Positions 18,565-26,872 of a stretch of DNA of 64,000 nt are shown piece after piece (positions within the stretch are counted from its first letter, which is position 1; each line of letters begins with the position of its first letter). The translations under genes were made by a program, and so were the position numbers. The notes beneath the pieces are model-generated. The model was not told the origin of the DNA, did no database searches, and saw only the letters and a list, made by a program, of their open reading frames with translations. The DNA lies in NCBI RefSeq assembly GCF_001514115.1, contig NZ_KQ948451.1, positions 603,308 to 667,307 of the forward strand, written 5' to 3'. The DNA is from Streptomyces olivochromogenes (GTDB lineage Bacteria; Actinomycetota; Actinomycetes; Streptomycetales; Streptomycetaceae).

Positions 18565-19317
18565 ATGGACGAGGCCGACGTGGTGTCGATCGCGGAGTTG
18601 CTGGACGAGCGTCGATATCTCCTGGATGTGGCTTTCTGGATGTTGGGAAGTGCCGGTGAGGCGGAGTGTGTGGTCGATGAGGTCTACCGCCGGTGGTACG
18701 GGTTGTCGGGTGCGGCGCGCCGGGAGATCGCGCGGCCACGGTCCTGGCTTGCGAGGAGTACGGGCAGGAGTTGCCTGACCCGGCTTGCCCTGGTCGAGCG
18801 GTCCGGTGACACCGCTTTCGAGGCGGGGGCCGAGGAGGTCGAGGCGGACGTGGGGGTGGAGGTGAGTCGGGTTCTGCTGGACGCGTTGGGTTGCCTGTCG
18901 CCGGACGAGCGGGCCCGCGCCAGCCTTCGGGTGCGGCGTTCGGATCCCGTAGCGCCGTGGGAGCACGATGTCCTGGTCCGCGGGGTGGGTCGGGCCTGCC
19001 TCGGCGGAGATACCGGGCATTTGATGTCACTGTTGTGTCCGGACGTCACGGCGTTCTTCGACGGCGGAGGCAAGTTGCGGGCGTTGACCAGGCCGGTGCA
19101 CGGGAGTCGGCAGGTGGCGCGGAGTCTGGTGACGTTGCTGGCCCGCCGGCCGCGCCTCGCTCTGACGGCTCAGTCCGTCAACGGTCGTACCGGCCTGGTC
19201 GCCCGTTACGGCCGTCAGGTCGCCGCGGTCATCAGCCTCGACGTAGCCGACCACTGTGTCGTACAGGTGTGGGTCATCCTCAACCCCGACAAACTACGCT
19301 CCTGGAACCGGCCTTGA
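18565..19317 (+). CDS. ECF41-like protein lacking the sigma4.2 helix-turn-helix
   Basis: A 250-residue protein. Residues ~10-80 are a degenerate sigma2 (LLDVAFWMLGSAGEAECVVDE, RPRSWLARS). The expected sigma4 is reduced to LGCLSPDERARASLRV, with about 45 residues including the DNA-binding helices absent. The C-terminal ~110 residues are a SnoaL-like domain with intact ECF41 motifs DGGGK and NPDKL. The WLPEP linker is missing. AGGAGG sits 8 nt before the ATG and the frame is clean, so it looks expressed. It probably cannot bind a -35 element; it may be a regulator of the true ECF41 factors or bind a ligand. Function unproven. Confidence 0.8.
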   Translation: MDEADVVSIAELLDERRYLLDVAFWMLGSAGEAECVVDEVYRRWYGLSGAARREIARPRSWLARSTGRSCLTRLALVERSGDTAFEAGAEEVEADVGVEVSRVLLDALGCLSPDERARASLRVRRSDPVAPWEHDVLVRGVGRACLGGDTGHLMSLLCPDVTAFFDGGGKLRALTRPVHGSRQVARSLVTLLARRPRLALTAQSVNGRTGLVARYGRQVAAVISLDVADHCVVQVWVILNPDKLRSWNRP

Positions 19318-19335
19318 GCCATGCGGTTGCCGCAC

Positions 19336-20271
19336 TCACACTCCACCCGGCGCAGGCCTGAGGGGAGTTGTGGAGCGGGACCGTGAACTGAGGAACGCGG
19401 CGATCTTTCCTGGGTTGAACACCCACATCACCTTGTAGATGCCTTCCCTCTCCGCCGCTATGGTCATGAACGTGGAGGGCTCGCCCTCTCGGTGGATCAT
19501 CGCGCCCATACGGCCGTTGGCAGCGACGAACTCGACACCCACGTTCCCCCAGAACCGCGGATACGCGGTCGCCAGATTGGCCACGCGGGCACGGCCCAGC
19601 AGGGGCACACGAGCGACGCCCCGGATACCGTTCCCGTCCGACAGACTGACTGCATCGGGGGTGAGCAGAGCTTCCAGCGACGCCACGTCCCCCGTTCGAG
19701 CCGCGGAGACGAAGGCGTTCAGAAGACGCCGGTGCTCGACCGTGTCCACGCTCTCCCGCTGCTCGTCCGACAGATGCCTGCGAGCACGGCTCACGATCTT
19801 CCGTACATTGACGAGACTGAGCTGAAGCATGTGAGCGATCTCGGGATAGCTGTAGTCGAATGCCTCGCGCAGTACGTATGCGGCACGCTCGGTGGGGTTC
19901 AGCTTCTCCAACACCAGCAGCAGAGCCAGTTCCAGGGCCTCGGCGCGCTGCGCGCCCACCTCCGGGTCCGAGCTCGTGTCGATGGGCTCCGGCAGCCACG
20001 GTCCGATGTAGGTCTCCCGCCGCACGCGCGCCGACTGCGCGACGTTGATGGCCAGTCGGGTCGCAGTGCTCGACAGGAAGGCCACCGGGCTCACCACCAC
20101 CGAGCGCTCGGTCCTCTGCCAACGCAGCCACACTTCCTGGACCACGTCCTCGGCCTCGGCCGCGCTGCCGAGTACACGGTAGGCGATACCGAAGAGACGT
20201 GCCCTGTGCTGCACAAAGACCGAAACAGCCTCGTCAAGGTCACTGGCCCTGGGGGACGGCTCGTCTTGCAT
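19336..20271 (-). CDS. ECF41-family sigma factor with SnoaL-like C-terminal domain (B)
   Basis: A 311-residue ECF41 factor. It has sigma2 LFGIAYRVLGSAAEAEDVVQ, linker WLPEP, sigma4 LNPTERAAYVLREAFDYSY with the helix-turn-helix following, and a SnoaL-like domain with motifs altered to DGNG and NPGKI plus an extra basic tail of ~15 residues. It has its own TGTCACA-type promoter (20393-20367), so it is likely autoregulated. It converges on the sigma-like gene with only 18 nt between stops. It and factor A are close paralogues and may share targets. Confidence 0.93.
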   Translation of the reverse strand: MQDEPSPRASDLDEAVSVFVQHRARLFGIAYRVLGSAAEAEDVVQEVWLRWQRTERSVVVSPVAFLSSTATRLAINVAQSARVRRETYIGPWLPEPIDTSSDPEVGAQRAEALELALLLVLEKLNPTERAAYVLREAFDYSYPEIAHMLQLSLVNVRKIVSRARRHLSDEQRESVDTVEHRRLLNAFVSAARTGDVASLEALLTPDAVSLSDGNGIRGVARVPLLGRARVANLATAYPRFWGNVGVEFVAANGRMGAMIHREGEPSTFMTIAAEREGIYKVMWVFNPGKIAAFLSSRSRSTTPLRPAPGGV

Positions 20272-20366
20272 GATCCTCGGTCTCCGTTCCTCCGCCTGCG
20301 GCTGTCCACTGTCGGGGCCACGTGGCTGTCGCAGGTCACGACTGCTCCCATCGCATCCCCTTCATA

Positions 20367-20393
20367 GACCGAGGTGAGCCCGTCCCTGTGACA
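20367..20393 (-). promoter_or_regulatory. ECF41-type promoter before ECF41 factor B
   Basis: On the minus strand TGTCACA (20393-20387), 16 nt, GGTC (20370-20367). The sigma gene start at 20271 is 95 nt downstream. Confidence 0.72.
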
Positions 20394-20455
20394 GGACTGG
20401 GCAGGGAAATACCGGCCGGCCGATGTCGGAGCAGCCGGCCTCGGGTGGAGACACG

Positions 20456-21025
20456 GTGCTTTCGCGGCCCATGACACAACCGTGTGATCAAACCCACGCG
20501 GCGCTCAACATCGAGATCACCGCTGAGGGACTTCAAGAGGAACTGGCCCGCCTGGAGCTTCAGAAGGAGGCGTTGGAAAGGGAATTGGCCGCGGTCGTGG
20601 CGCATCTCGGCTCGGTGCGGCGGACCCTCAGCGCCTTCGAGCCGCTGCTGCGTGCCCCGGCCGCCCCGCAGGCAGCCGTCCCCTCCCCCGAGTCCACGGA
20701 CGCCGCGACCCCCTCCGCGGCACCCACCGCTCGGAAGGCCAGGAGCGGCAAGACCACCGAACGTCCCGTTTCCACCGATACCGACACGGACACGGACGGG
20801 CCGAAGCAGTACGGCAAGCTCACCGAACAGATCATGGAGTACTTCACCGAAGTCGGCGACCGCGACGTGCGGGCCCGCGATGTCGCCGCGGCTCTCGGCC
20901 GTGACAGCGACAGCGACAGCGACAGCGGGAGCATCAACGCGGTCCGCAGCACACTCGATCGCCTTGTCGGCACGTACCGCGTCCAGCGAACCGGCCGAGG
21001 CCTCTACCGCGCCCCGCGTTCCTGA
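20456..21025 (+). CDS. Coiled-coil plus winged-helix-like protein of unknown function
   Basis: A 189-residue unrecognised protein. An N-terminal coiled coil (ITAEGLQEELARLELQKEAL and onward, ~45 residues) is followed by a Pro/Ala/Thr-rich linker with an alternating DT run. The C-terminal ~70 residues (LTEQIMEYFTEVGDRDVRAR, RSTLDRLVGTYRVQRTGRG) look like a small winged-helix DNA-binding domain interrupted by a DSDSDSDS run. The GTG at 20456 has GTGGAG upstream; ATG codons at 20423 and 20471 are alternatives. The two acidic runs come from 6-bp DNA repeats. A repressor-like role is a guess. Confidence 0.7.
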   Translation: MLSRPMTQPCDQTHAALNIEITAEGLQEELARLELQKEALERELAAVVAHLGSVRRTLSAFEPLLRAPAAPQAAVPSPESTDAATPSAAPTARKARSGKTTERPVSTDTDTDTDGPKQYGKLTEQIMEYFTEVGDRDVRARDVAAALGRDSDSDSDSGSINAVRSTLDRLVGTYRVQRTGRGLYRAPRS

Positions 21026-21062
21026 GCGGTGTCCCGCGGGTCGCAGCGCAGGGCGGCGGTGG

Positions 21063-21407
21063 TCAGCCCGACGTCCCCAAGATCACGGCGACGCACACCG
21101 TGGTCATTGCCACGGTGACCAGGACCATGGCTATCAGCGTTCCCCGCAGCCATCGGCCGAAGCGGATGTGATGTTGCCCTTCCACCACGCTGATGCGAGC
21201 GGCAATGTGATCAGTCACCATGCCGGCAACGTATTTTTGCTCTTCGAGATACCACCGCTCGATATCCCTCTTCTGCCCATCGGTCAGCCCCTCCGTTCGC
21301 GCGGTGAAATCTGCCACGCGCCGATGAGCCGCTTCGAGATGCGCCTGTCGGTAGAGGAAGTTTTCGATGTCGTTCAGACCGCGTGCGGCCGCCTTGCTCG
21401 CGTCCAT
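21063..21407 (-). CDS. Small membrane protein of unknown function
   Basis: A 114-residue protein: a charged, mostly helical N-terminal region (~85 residues, with GQKRDIERWYLEEQKYV) followed by one C-terminal membrane helix (TLIAMVLVTVAMTTVCVAVI). It is probably tail-anchored with the charged part in the cytoplasm. GGAGG precedes the ATG. I do not recognise the family. The site 240 nt upstream (21673-21647) is the best ECF41 promoter match in the window, so it is a likely regulon member. Confidence 0.75.
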   Translation of the reverse strand: MDASKAAARGLNDIENFLYRQAHLEAAHRRVADFTARTEGLTDGQKRDIERWYLEEQKYVAGMVTDHIAARISVVEGQHHIRFGRWLRGTLIAMVLVTVAMTTVCVAVILGTSG

Positions 21408-21646
21408 GGCGTACCTCCAGAAGAGGGTTAAGAGGACCAGTCACCGCGATACGGAGTCGGGCAGGTGGTTGCGCCAATCCCAGTAGTGGACGCGCGATAC
21501 ACGCGGGAGTCGGTGAGTACACGACGGCGGCCTCGTGCCCGTGGTCTCTGACCCTTGCAGCGGTCTCGACCCCCATGCGCCCACCGTCGTCGACCACGAC
21601 ACCTTCATGGGGGACTCTTTCCCTCTTGCTGCCGTCACTTCACATG

Positions 21647-21673
21647 GACGGGACAGCTCATCCATCTGTGACA
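21647..21673 (-). promoter_or_regulatory. Exact-consensus ECF41 promoter before the small membrane protein
   Basis: On the minus strand TGTCACA (21673-21667), 16 nt, CGTC (21650-21647), the full consensus. It lies between the NDH-2 stop (21715) and the small membrane gene start (21407); the leader would be about 235 nt. The rest of that 307-nt gap shows nothing recognisable. Confidence 0.72.
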
Positions 21674-21714
21674 TCCGCCGTTGGGAGCCGTTCGATCAAC
21701 GGCCCGTTGTTCCT

Positions 21715-23070
21715 TCATACGGCCGCGTTGTCACTCGCCCGGCTCTCGCCGGAACGCTCCGGATTCGCGCTCGTGACGAACGCGTCCCGGGGGTGCTGCA
21801 CGGAGGCGAGGGAGACAAGATCCCGGCCGAACACGGCAGCGGTGAGCCAGACCGTGAGAACCCGGATCTTGCGCTCCCAGGAAGGCACGGCCAGGACGTG
21901 ATAGCCCCGGTGCATCAGCCAGGCGGGAAGTCCCTTGACGACAAGGCTCTTGTACTGGAAGACGCCCTGCCCCAGCCCCAGTGTCGCCACCACTCCGAGA
22001 CTGCTGTGGCGGTAGTTTCGGATCCTTCCCCCGTGCAGGTCGGCCGCGATGTTCTTGGCAAGGAGCCTGCCCTGCCGCACGGCATGCTGGGCGTTCGGTA
22101 CCGTGCGAGCCTCCGGCACGGGCGAGGCCAGATCGGGAACGGCCGCGTCGTCACCGGCCGCCCACACATCCGGCACAGGCTCGCTGTCGGTGCCGACTCG
22201 AAGGTCGGGCCGGACCACGAGCAGTCCCCGCTCGTCGACCGGGAGATCGGTGTGGTTGTGCACGACGGGGTTCGAGGCGTTGCCGGCAGCCCAGACGATC
22301 AGCGCCGAGTCGAACTCCTCGCCGTTGGAGAGCACGACGTGCCCGTCTGCGGCGGAGACCAGTTGTGTGTTCAGGTGGACGTGCGCGCCACGGCGTTCCA
22401 AGGAGCGCACCACCCAAGCGCCGGGCTTGTCGCCCACCTCGGGAAGGATGCGGCCGCGAGCCTCCACCAAGTGGAAGGACAGGTCGTCGATGCTCAGCTC
22501 CGGATACGACCTGAGCATCGCCGTCGCCAGGGACAGCAGTTCACCGAAGCCTTCGACGCCGGAGAACCCGCCGCCCACGAACGTGACGGTGAGCAGCCTC
22601 CGCCGCTCGGCGCCGGGCTGCAGTGACGCTGCTTGATCGAATGCCGTCATGAGGCGATCGCGGATGGCCACCGCCTCCTCCACGTGCTTCAGGCCGATCG
22701 CCTGCTGTGCAAGCCCGGGGATGGGGAAGGTGCGGGTCACGGCGCCGGCGGTGACCACGAGGATGTCGTAACTCAGTTCGTGGTCGGCTCCGTTCGCAGG
22801 TCGGACGACGACCTTCCGGTCCGCGTCACGGATCTCGATCGCGCTCCCCGCGATCAGCCGGGTGTGGCGCAGATGCCGCCGCAAGGACACCGCGGCATGA
22901 CGCGCTTCGACCGATCCGGCCGTCACCTCCGGCAGAAAGGGCTGATAGGTCATGTAGGGACGGGGATCGACAACCGTCACCCGAGCCTCACCCGCGCGCA
23001 GCCTCTTCTCCAGACCCCATGCCGTGTAGAAGCCCGCGTAGCCGCCACCGATGATCACAATCTCACGCAT
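21715..23070 (-). CDS. Type II NADH dehydrogenase (NDH-2)-like flavoprotein
   Basis: A 451-residue FAD/NAD(P) oxidoreductase. It has the N-terminal VIIGGGYAGFYTAW FAD loop, a second dinucleotide loop TVTFVGGGFSGVEGFGEL (~residue 165), and DVWAAGDDAAVP near the flavin end. The C-terminal part has amphipathic and hydrophobic segments expected for membrane association. NDH-2 passes electrons from NADH to menaquinone without pumping protons. ATG at 23070 with AGAGGG 5 nt upstream; a longer frame starts inside unrelated sequence. An ECF41-type promoter lies upstream. Confidence 0.88.
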   Translation of the reverse strand: MREIVIIGGGYAGFYTAWGLEKRLRAGEARVTVVDPRPYMTYQPFLPEVTAGSVEARHAAVSLRRHLRHTRLIAGSAIEIRDADRKVVVRPANGADHELSYDILVVTAGAVTRTFPIPGLAQQAIGLKHVEEAVAIRDRLMTAFDQAASLQPGAERRRLLTVTFVGGGFSGVEGFGELLSLATAMLRSYPELSIDDLSFHLVEARGRILPEVGDKPGAWVVRSLERRGAHVHLNTQLVSAADGHVVLSNGEEFDSALIVWAAGNASNPVVHNHTDLPVDERGLLVVRPDLRVGTDSEPVPDVWAAGDDAAVPDLASPVPEARTVPNAQHAVRQGRLLAKNIAADLHGGRIRNYRHSSLGVVATLGLGQGVFQYKSLVVKGLPAWLMHRGYHVLAVPSWERKIRVLTVWLTAAVFGRDLVSLASVQHPRDAFVTSANPERSGESRASDNAAV

Positions 23071-23117
23071 GATTCCCTCTGCCTGTTGGTCGACACCACA
23101 TGGGTCGACACCACATA

Positions 23118-23144
23118 GACAGGGCGGGGCAGGCTCGTGTGACA
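23118..23144 (-). promoter_or_regulatory. ECF41-type promoter before the NDH-2-like gene
   Basis: On the minus strand TGTCACA (23144-23138), 16 nt, TGTC (23121-23118). The start codon is 47 nt downstream of the -10. A short direct repeat (TGGGTCGACACCACA type) lies between. Confidence 0.65.
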
Positions 23145-23356
23145 GACGACGGTGGCGCACAGCCGGCATGGATCCGCTGCGAGGACGAAACGGGCGTGCC
23201 GGCCGTCCGTACCGTCGGCGAGCTGGAGGCTCTGCTCCGCCAGCAGCTCAAGGCGGTGCAGCACCGTGCCGATGAGCGGCACGCTCGACCCGAAGCCGGA
23301 GAATTCCACGCGAAAAGGGCCCCCACAGGCTCTCGCCTGCGAAGACCCTTCGCACC

Positions 23357-23461
<105 letters not shown>

Positions 23462-23562
23462 CTGCAGGTAAACCCTACCGCACGTGAGGGGGCGGGCCCG
23501 CACACGTGGAGGTACGGCGGGTGCGGGGGTGCCGGGCGCGGTGCGCGCCGCGTTCGCCGGAC

Positions 23563-25056
23563 CTACATCTTGCCGTCGGCGAGCTTCCACTCCCGGTGCA
23601 GTGTGCCCAGGGGGATGGCGTGCTGGATGACGGGGGTGCCGAAAATGGCCAGCTGGATCTGGAGGGTGCCGCTCAGGTCGAGGCCGCCGTAGAGGGCCCA
23701 GGAACCACTCGCCGCGACGTCGGACTTGGCTCCGGAGCCGACCGGGGTGGTCGCGGTGACCGTGCCCGCGGCCTCACCGCGCAGGTAGGGGGCCAGGTCG
23801 GCGGTGACGCCCACGGCGCCGTACAGGCCGACGGTGGCCTGTGCGCCGAGGGCCGCCTTCACGCTTCCGGCGGTCGTGACGGACGTACGGACCGGAGAGC
23901 TGTCCATGTGGGACTCGTTGACCGGTGTCCAGCCGGCCGCCGTGCCGAAGGTGCCGCCCGCCTTGAAGTCGCCCTTGAGGTCCTGTTCGACGTCGACGGT
24001 GACCCGGCCGTCGCCGCTGATCTCGAAGTAGCAGGTCAGGTCGAGGTTCACGACGACGGGGACGGGGCCGACCTGCAGGACCGGGTCGGCGTGCAGCTTC
24101 GCGAACGGCAGCCGGACCGGCTTGGCGGTGGCACCGGCACGCCCCTTGAGCGCCCACTGCGAGGTCCAGTCGCCGGAGACACCGAGGTAGGCCGCCCCCG
24201 GTCCGGAAGCGGTGGAAGCGGTGGAAGCGGTGGAACCGGTCGAGGCGGTCGAGGTCGTCGAGGCGGCGGAGGCTCCGCCTCCGTAGGAGAAGTCCACCTC
24301 GGGCTTGACCTGGACGAAGCCGGACACGGATGCGGCCGCCGAGGCCGGTGCCCCCTCGGCCGTGGCGACCTTCGTCGCGACATCGACCCGCAGGCTGCCC
24401 AGCGGGACCTTCGTCCCCTCGGGACCGGAGTGGATGTCTCCCGTCTTCGCCCAGGAGACCTTCACGTCGGGCAGCAGCCGCTCGACGTCGAAGGAGGCGG
24501 GGTCGACCGGGACGGTGCCCTTCGCGTCGTCGTCGCCCAGCAGCGCGTCCAGGGTCGTCGGCGCGGTCTGGACCTCGGTGCCGTCGGCCGTCTCACCGAT
24601 CACCTTGGTGACCTTGGCGAGGAGTCCGTCAGGGGCGCCGGGCGCGGGGGCACTGGCGATGACGTCGCCGACGGCGGTACGGCCCGGCGTCGCGGTGCCT
24701 GCGGGGGTCGGGGTCCCGGTCGGGGACGGCGACGAAGTCCCCTTGCCGACCGTGGATATGACGGCTCGTCGGGTGTGGCTGTCGTACGACTTCACCTTGA
24801 GCGAGCTCTTGCGGGCCTTCGCGCCGGCCGAACCGGGGCGCGCGACGGCGGTCGAGGTGGCAGCCGCCGCGGGGGCGGCGGCGACAGCGAGCGGTTGGTC
24901 GCCGTTCGCGGTCGCGGTCGCGGATGTGCCGGCGTCCGGGGTCCGTGCGGCGGCGGAGCTCTGGCCGGGGTCCGCGGAGCAGCCGGCGGCGAGGAAGAGG
25001 GCGGAGGCGGCGAGCGCGGGCACGAGGGCGCGCGAGGGCCGCTTGCGGATGCGCAA
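23563..25056 (-). CDS. Secreted lipoprotein of unknown function
   Basis: About 497 residues. A basic N-terminus and hydrophobic helix end in the lipobox LFLAAGCSAD, so it is a membrane-anchored lipoprotein. A ~120-residue Ala/Thr/Pro-rich linker follows, then beta-rich repeats (VKPEVDFSYGGG, TCYFEISGDGRVTV, VGVTADLAPYLRG). A seven-unit, nine-base DNA repeat encodes a Ser-Thr-Ala run in the middle. The TTG at 25056 with AGGA 6 nt upstream fits a short signal peptide better than the ATG at 25086. I do not recognise the family; the beta-rich half suggests cell-surface binding. Confidence 0.78.
   Translation of the reverse strand: MRIRKRPSRALVPALAASALFLAAGCSADPGQSSAAARTPDAGTSATATANGDQPLAVAAAPAAAATSTAVARPGSAGAKARKSSLKVKSYDSHTRRAVISTVGKGTSSPSPTGTPTPAGTATPGRTAVGDVIASAPAPGAPDGLLAKVTKVIGETADGTEVQTAPTTLDALLGDDDAKGTVPVDPASFDVERLLPDVKVSWAKTGDIHSGPEGTKVPLGSLRVDVATKVATAEGAPASAAASVSGFVQVKPEVDFSYGGGASAASTTSTASTGSTASTASTASGPGAAYLGVSGDWTSQWALKGRAGATAKPVRLPFAKLHADPVLQVGPVPVVVNLDLTCYFEISGDGRVTVDVEQDLKGDFKAGGTFGTAAGWTPVNESHMDSSPVRTSVTTAGSVKAALGAQATVGLYGAVGVTADLAPYLRGEAAGTVTATTPVGSGAKSDVAASGSWALYGGLDLSGTLQIQLAIFGTPVIQHAIPLGTLHREWKLADGKM
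24205..24267. repeat. Seven tandem 9-bp units inside the lipoprotein gene
   Basis: The plus strand reads GGAAGCGGT three times, then GGAACCGGT, CGAGGCGGT, CGAGGTCGT and CGAGGCGGC. Being a multiple of three, copy-number change would lengthen or shorten a Ser/Thr/Ala linker without breaking the frame. Confidence 0.85.
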
Positions 25057-25245
25057 GATCAGTCCTGAGGGGGGTGGGGGTGGCATGCGATTACCAGCGA
25101 GTAACTAGATGTGAGCATGCCATGAAGACGTGAAGCGCTGCTTCACGTTTCCACCCCCTCCAGGGTGATGTACGCCACGATCACGCGTCGAGAGCCGCCA
25201 ACGGCCCCACCAACTCGCGTGAACGTCACGTCATTTGATGAAGCA

Positions 25246-26013
25246 TCACGCGTTGGGGTCGAACGGGATGCCGGCCGGCTTCGCCTTCTCCAGGTGGTAG
25301 TTGAAGTTGCCGTCCTTGAGACCGAAGACGGCACTGCCGAAGTCGTAGGCGCTCAGCTTGTCGCGCAGACCGGCGGGGTAGCCGTTCCAGCCGACCAGGT
25401 CGGGGAACTGCCAGGCGTGGTAGTGGTTCTCCGGCGGTTCGTCGTTCGAGTTCGCGGGGCGGAAGCAGTGGGTGCTCAGACCGTCCTTGTGATAGACGAC
25501 CTTGGGGTGGGTGCCGTCCCAACGGATCTGGTCACGGCCGTAGATGTTGAAGTTTCCGTGGGCGGAGGTGGAGACGTACTGCGCCTCGTTGTTCTGCACC
25601 CACACCACGACGTGTTCCCAGTCGTTGCGGTGCCCGCCGAGGCCGCTGCCGAGCACGGCCTGGTCCTTCTCGAAGTAGAGGCCGTACATGATGGCGCACC
25701 AGCCGTTGTTGCACTTCTCGCGTGAGTAGCCGTTGGTGTTGTCGAGGTCCGACGCGTCGTGGCATTGGCCGTTGAGGGCGCCGGACGGGTTGAGGCCGGG
25801 GTTGATCGTCCCGTCGGGGCCGATGGCGGGGGTGGGGTAGCAGCCGTCCGTGTCGTAGTCGAAGGCCGGCTGGAACGTCTGCTCCAGTCCGTCCGCGTTG
25901 GCGGGCAGGGCCTGGGGCGGAGCGGCGAGGGCGCTGCCGGGGAAGGCGACGACAAGGGCGACCGCACTGCCGAGGATGAGCGAGACCTTGCGGATGCGCG
26001 AGCTTCTCTTCAC
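25246..26013 (-). CDS. NPP1/NLP family (necrosis- and ethylene-inducing-like) secreted protein
   Basis: A 255-residue secreted protein with a signal peptide (MKRSSRIRKVSLILG..., cleavage after ALAA). The NLP heptapeptide region reads GHRNDWEHVVVWV against the usual GHRHDWE, and two conserved cysteines lie in the first third. In plant-pathogen NLPs the first His, the Asp and the Glu of this heptapeptide bind the divalent cation; these are kept, while the second His is Asn. The GTG start has AGGAGG 5 nt upstream. NLPs bind plant sphingolipids and damage membranes; in saprophytic Streptomyces the role is unclear. Confidence 0.88.
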   Translation of the reverse strand: MKRSSRIRKVSLILGSAVALVVAFPGSALAAPPQALPANADGLEQTFQPAFDYDTDGCYPTPAIGPDGTINPGLNPSGALNGQCHDASDLDNTNGYSREKCNNGWCAIMYGLYFEKDQAVLGSGLGGHRNDWEHVVVWVQNNEAQYVSTSAHGNFNIYGRDQIRWDGTHPKVVYHKDGLSTHCFRPANSNDEPPENHYHAWQFPDLVGWNGYPAGLRDKLSAYDFGSAVFGLKDGNFNYHLEKAKPAGIPFDPNA

Positions 26014-26440
26014 TGCGTCCTCCTGATCGACCGCGATGTGGGGGTGGGCAGGGCACACCCGGTCGATTTGGCATGCCCAGATCACCATTCCCCTTCTCGT
26101 CGACAACGCATGCGTCAGGGGGTGTCCGAGTGATGAATGATGAAGGGCCAACCATCGGATACTGAGGCCGAGTTGAGCGACGGCTCCCCGCCCGGCCGCC
26201 GGGACGCGAGGCGCGCGCGAGGAATCGGCGTTGCGGGTAGGGCGCGCAGGACGCCTACTGCAAGGCCACCCGATGGCAGCACGGCAGCTGCACGGCGACT
26301 GCCTCACGGGACCTGAGCCCGGTGAGTACCCGCGATCGAGCGCCGCTCCGACCGACCAACCAACCGATCAACACCAAATCGGCCGCACCCAGCACGTCTT
26401 GCTCGAAGGCGCCCCCGCGGACACGGCTACGCCCCGGACG
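26014..26440. other. Gene-free region
   Basis: 427 bp between the NPP1-like gene and a small membrane gene. Open frames here lack ribosome sites and protein-like composition. It should contain the NPP1 promoter, but I cannot point to boxes. Confidence 0.4.
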
Positions 26441-26713
26441 TCACCTCGGCGGAGCCGACGAGGGCAGGCGTTTGAGCCACCGGGTGGCGAGTGGGTGGGC
26501 GAGCGTCGCGGCCGGGATTCCCGCCAGGGCGGTGACACGGGGCGCGTAGTCGGGAAGCGACCGGCTGACGGGTTCGAGGACCAGGGCCTGCACGACCACG
26601 AAGGCGGCGGTGGCCGCGAAGAAGCCCCCGGCCGACTCCTTGGTCCACCGCCGCCGTTCCCACGTGACGGTGGTGGACCCCGTCTCCGGGGGTGGCGCGA
26701 ACGGGTCGGTCAC
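26441..26713 (-). CDS. Small hydrophobic protein, possible
   Basis: A possible 90-residue protein (GTG at 26713) reading TDPFAPPPETGSTT, then a hydrophobic segment FFAATAAFVVVQALVL and a second weak one. The DPFAPPP N-terminus is common in small Streptomyces membrane proteins. The ribosome site GGGAG is very close to the GTG; the frame can also start at 26785. Function unknown and reality uncertain. Confidence 0.45.
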   Translation of the reverse strand: MTDPFAPPPETGSTTVTWERRRWTKESAGGFFAATAAFVVVQALVLEPVSRSLPDYAPRVTALAGIPAATLAHPLATRWLKRLPSSAPPR

Positions 26714-26872
26714 GCTCCCGTTGTACCGGTCACCTCCGCTGTAGCGGTCACCGATCGGCACGACAGGACGCGCGATCGACGGCACCGCTGAGCGCCGTCG
26801 GACGGACGCACGACGGTGGCACGAGCGGCCGTCCGCGCGGGGCGGCCACAGAGGACGGCCACAGGGGCCCCC

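Noticed and set aside
26231..26791. A plus-strand 186-codon frame near the small hydrophobic gene
   Set aside because: No ribosome site and Arg/Gly-rich composition typical of shadow frames in GC-rich DNA.
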